A stretch of DNA of 64,000 nt from Typha latifolia. Its lineage: Eukaryota; Streptophyta; Magnoliopsida; Poales; Typhaceae. Below the pieces are notes generated by a model. The model was not told the origin of the DNA. It did not search any database and was given only the letters and a program-made list of their open reading frames with translations. Below, piece by piece: positions 63,067-64,000 of this stretch. The stretch is from contig CM034100.1 in NCBI GenBank assembly GCA_019914945.1, positions 1,563,209-1,627,208 on the forward strand, in the 5' to 3' direction. Position 1 is the first letter of the stretch, and the number at the start of each line of letters is the position of its first letter. The position numbers and the translations under genes were made by a program.

Positions 63067-64000
63067 TTAGCTTATATATTTCAAACTGTGTGTGTGTGTG
63101 TGTGTGTGTTTTAAATATAGAGGAGACCCACAGCCCATAACTTCTCAATTTTCATAGAAAATAAATATCAAACCGCGTTGTTTTCTTCTACTTGAGTTGG
63201 ATCTATATACAATGACTCGGCACCTAATAGGTTCTAGTAGTATGTGGCTATGTGCTATTCTATCTAGGAGACCAACTTATAAGAAATGGGTCATTATAGA
63301 CCACGGAGTTGATAGCAAGTGAAGTTGAGAAACATTAGGGGCGTGAAAATTTTATTGAATATTAACTCTAATATTCACGAGATAATTTATATATATAATC
63401 TTAGTGATTCTTAGCTGTGCTTTCTATGATAAAATAATGGGCTTTAATTCTCTATATATCTTTTCTAAGCGTCTGAAGCCCAAAAGAAACAATTATTTTG
63501 GGGTTAGATTTAGATAATTAAATATACCTGGGCCGTCTTGTGTAATTTTGGGCTTATATCTTTAAGGCTATACAATGGCCACGTATTGATCATTGTTTGA
63601 TAATCTCGGAAAATTATCATAAATTATTTTCACATAATGACGACTGCAATTCGTTTATTTAATGGTTGTTAAATCCTACAATAATAGGAAACGGTTACGT
63701 GGTTATTATTATAATATAAAATATAAAAATCACTATATTTAATGATTTGAGTTTCTAAACTAGTTAATAAATTAATATAGTATTACCGTGAGAGATTATG
63801 CGTTCACTTTCGTTTAAATTAAATTTAGCCCATAGAAAATTATCTCAGCTTAATTATGAGGAATATTAAGATTATATAATAATATGGTTAATTATCGTTA
63901 GTCTCTTTGAATAATTATTTATTTTCATATAGATCTTTTTTTTAAAAAAAAATTTATGGCATATTAATCCCCACAACTATCTAATATCTCTCAATCCTAC
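62767..64000. other. AT-rich intergenic sequence to window end
   Basis: No gene recognised. The first few hundred bases are the promoter side of the OVATE-domain gene. It holds an ATT repeat at 63025-63067 and a TG repeat at 63087-63109. The last 600 bases are very AT-rich. Confidence 0.55.
63025..63109. repeat. ATT and TG microsatellites
   Basis: An ATT tract of about 14 units (63025-63067) is followed, after about 20 unique bases, by a TG tract of about 11 units (63087-63109). Confidence 0.95.

Overview
The window is nuclear DNA of a flowering plant. Every recognisable protein is a plant family, genes carry short-exon GT-AG introns, one nuclear-type tRNA gene is present, and the AT-rich spacers hold many AT, CT/GA, ATT and CTT microsatellites. 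The very GC-rich third codon positions of the AZG1-like gene and of parts of the NPF gene suggest a monocot. The gene density (13 protein genes and one tRNA in 64 kb) fits a compact genome; pineapple-like or a related commelinid is only a guess. I see no prokaryotic operons, CRISPR arrays, viral genes or full-length LTR retrotransposons.

Left part (1-20.4 kb): a SCREAM-like HLH/ACT-like regulator (2.5-4.0 kb), a small sororin-like cohesion protein (4.55-8.3 kb, with an 816-bp hAT-type element in its last intron), convergent TIM23 (8.9-9.5 kb), a second hAT-type element (9.87-10.87 kb), an NPF5.1-like transporter (13.9-16.2 kb), a secreted class III peroxidase (17.3-18.7 kb) and an LBD15-like LOB-domain factor (19.6-20.3 kb, minus).

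Middle (20.4-42 kb): a long spacer, an ASG8-like 'WESQPGTPK' protein (24.9-25.5 kb, minus), a WEB-family coiled-coil protein (29.0-31.9 kb), tRNA-Ser(UGA) at 32.2 kb, a protein with two saposin B domains (34.7-38.0 kb) and an intronless AZG1-like purine permease (40.2-41.9 kb).

Right part (42-64 kb): an unexplained spacer, an intronless CIPK with a spliced 5' leader that holds a 63-codon upstream ORF (45.9-48.4 kb, minus), a second spacer with no recognised gene, the 14-exon MCM-binding protein ETG1 (51.1-55.9 kb, minus) with three E2F consensus sites just upstream, a 9-exon KUP2-like potassium transporter (56.5-60.9 kb, minus) and an OVATE-domain protein (62.2-62.8 kb, minus).

The most useful overall reading is synteny. 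SCREAM-like, NPF5.1, LBD15, ASG8-like, WEB, ETG1 and KUP2 correspond, from memory, to Arabidopsis loci between At2g40435 and At2g40550, and the sororin-like gene to the sister block near At3g56250. The window therefore looks like a conserved ancestral angiosperm segment. Apart from that shared ancestry the genes do not form one pathway. Sororin-like and ETG1 do share a theme, sister-chromatid cohesion and replication, and both have E2F-like promoter sites, strong for ETG1 and weak for sororin. All exon models were assembled by hand from splice signals and reading-phase agreement; untranslated ends are not defined.
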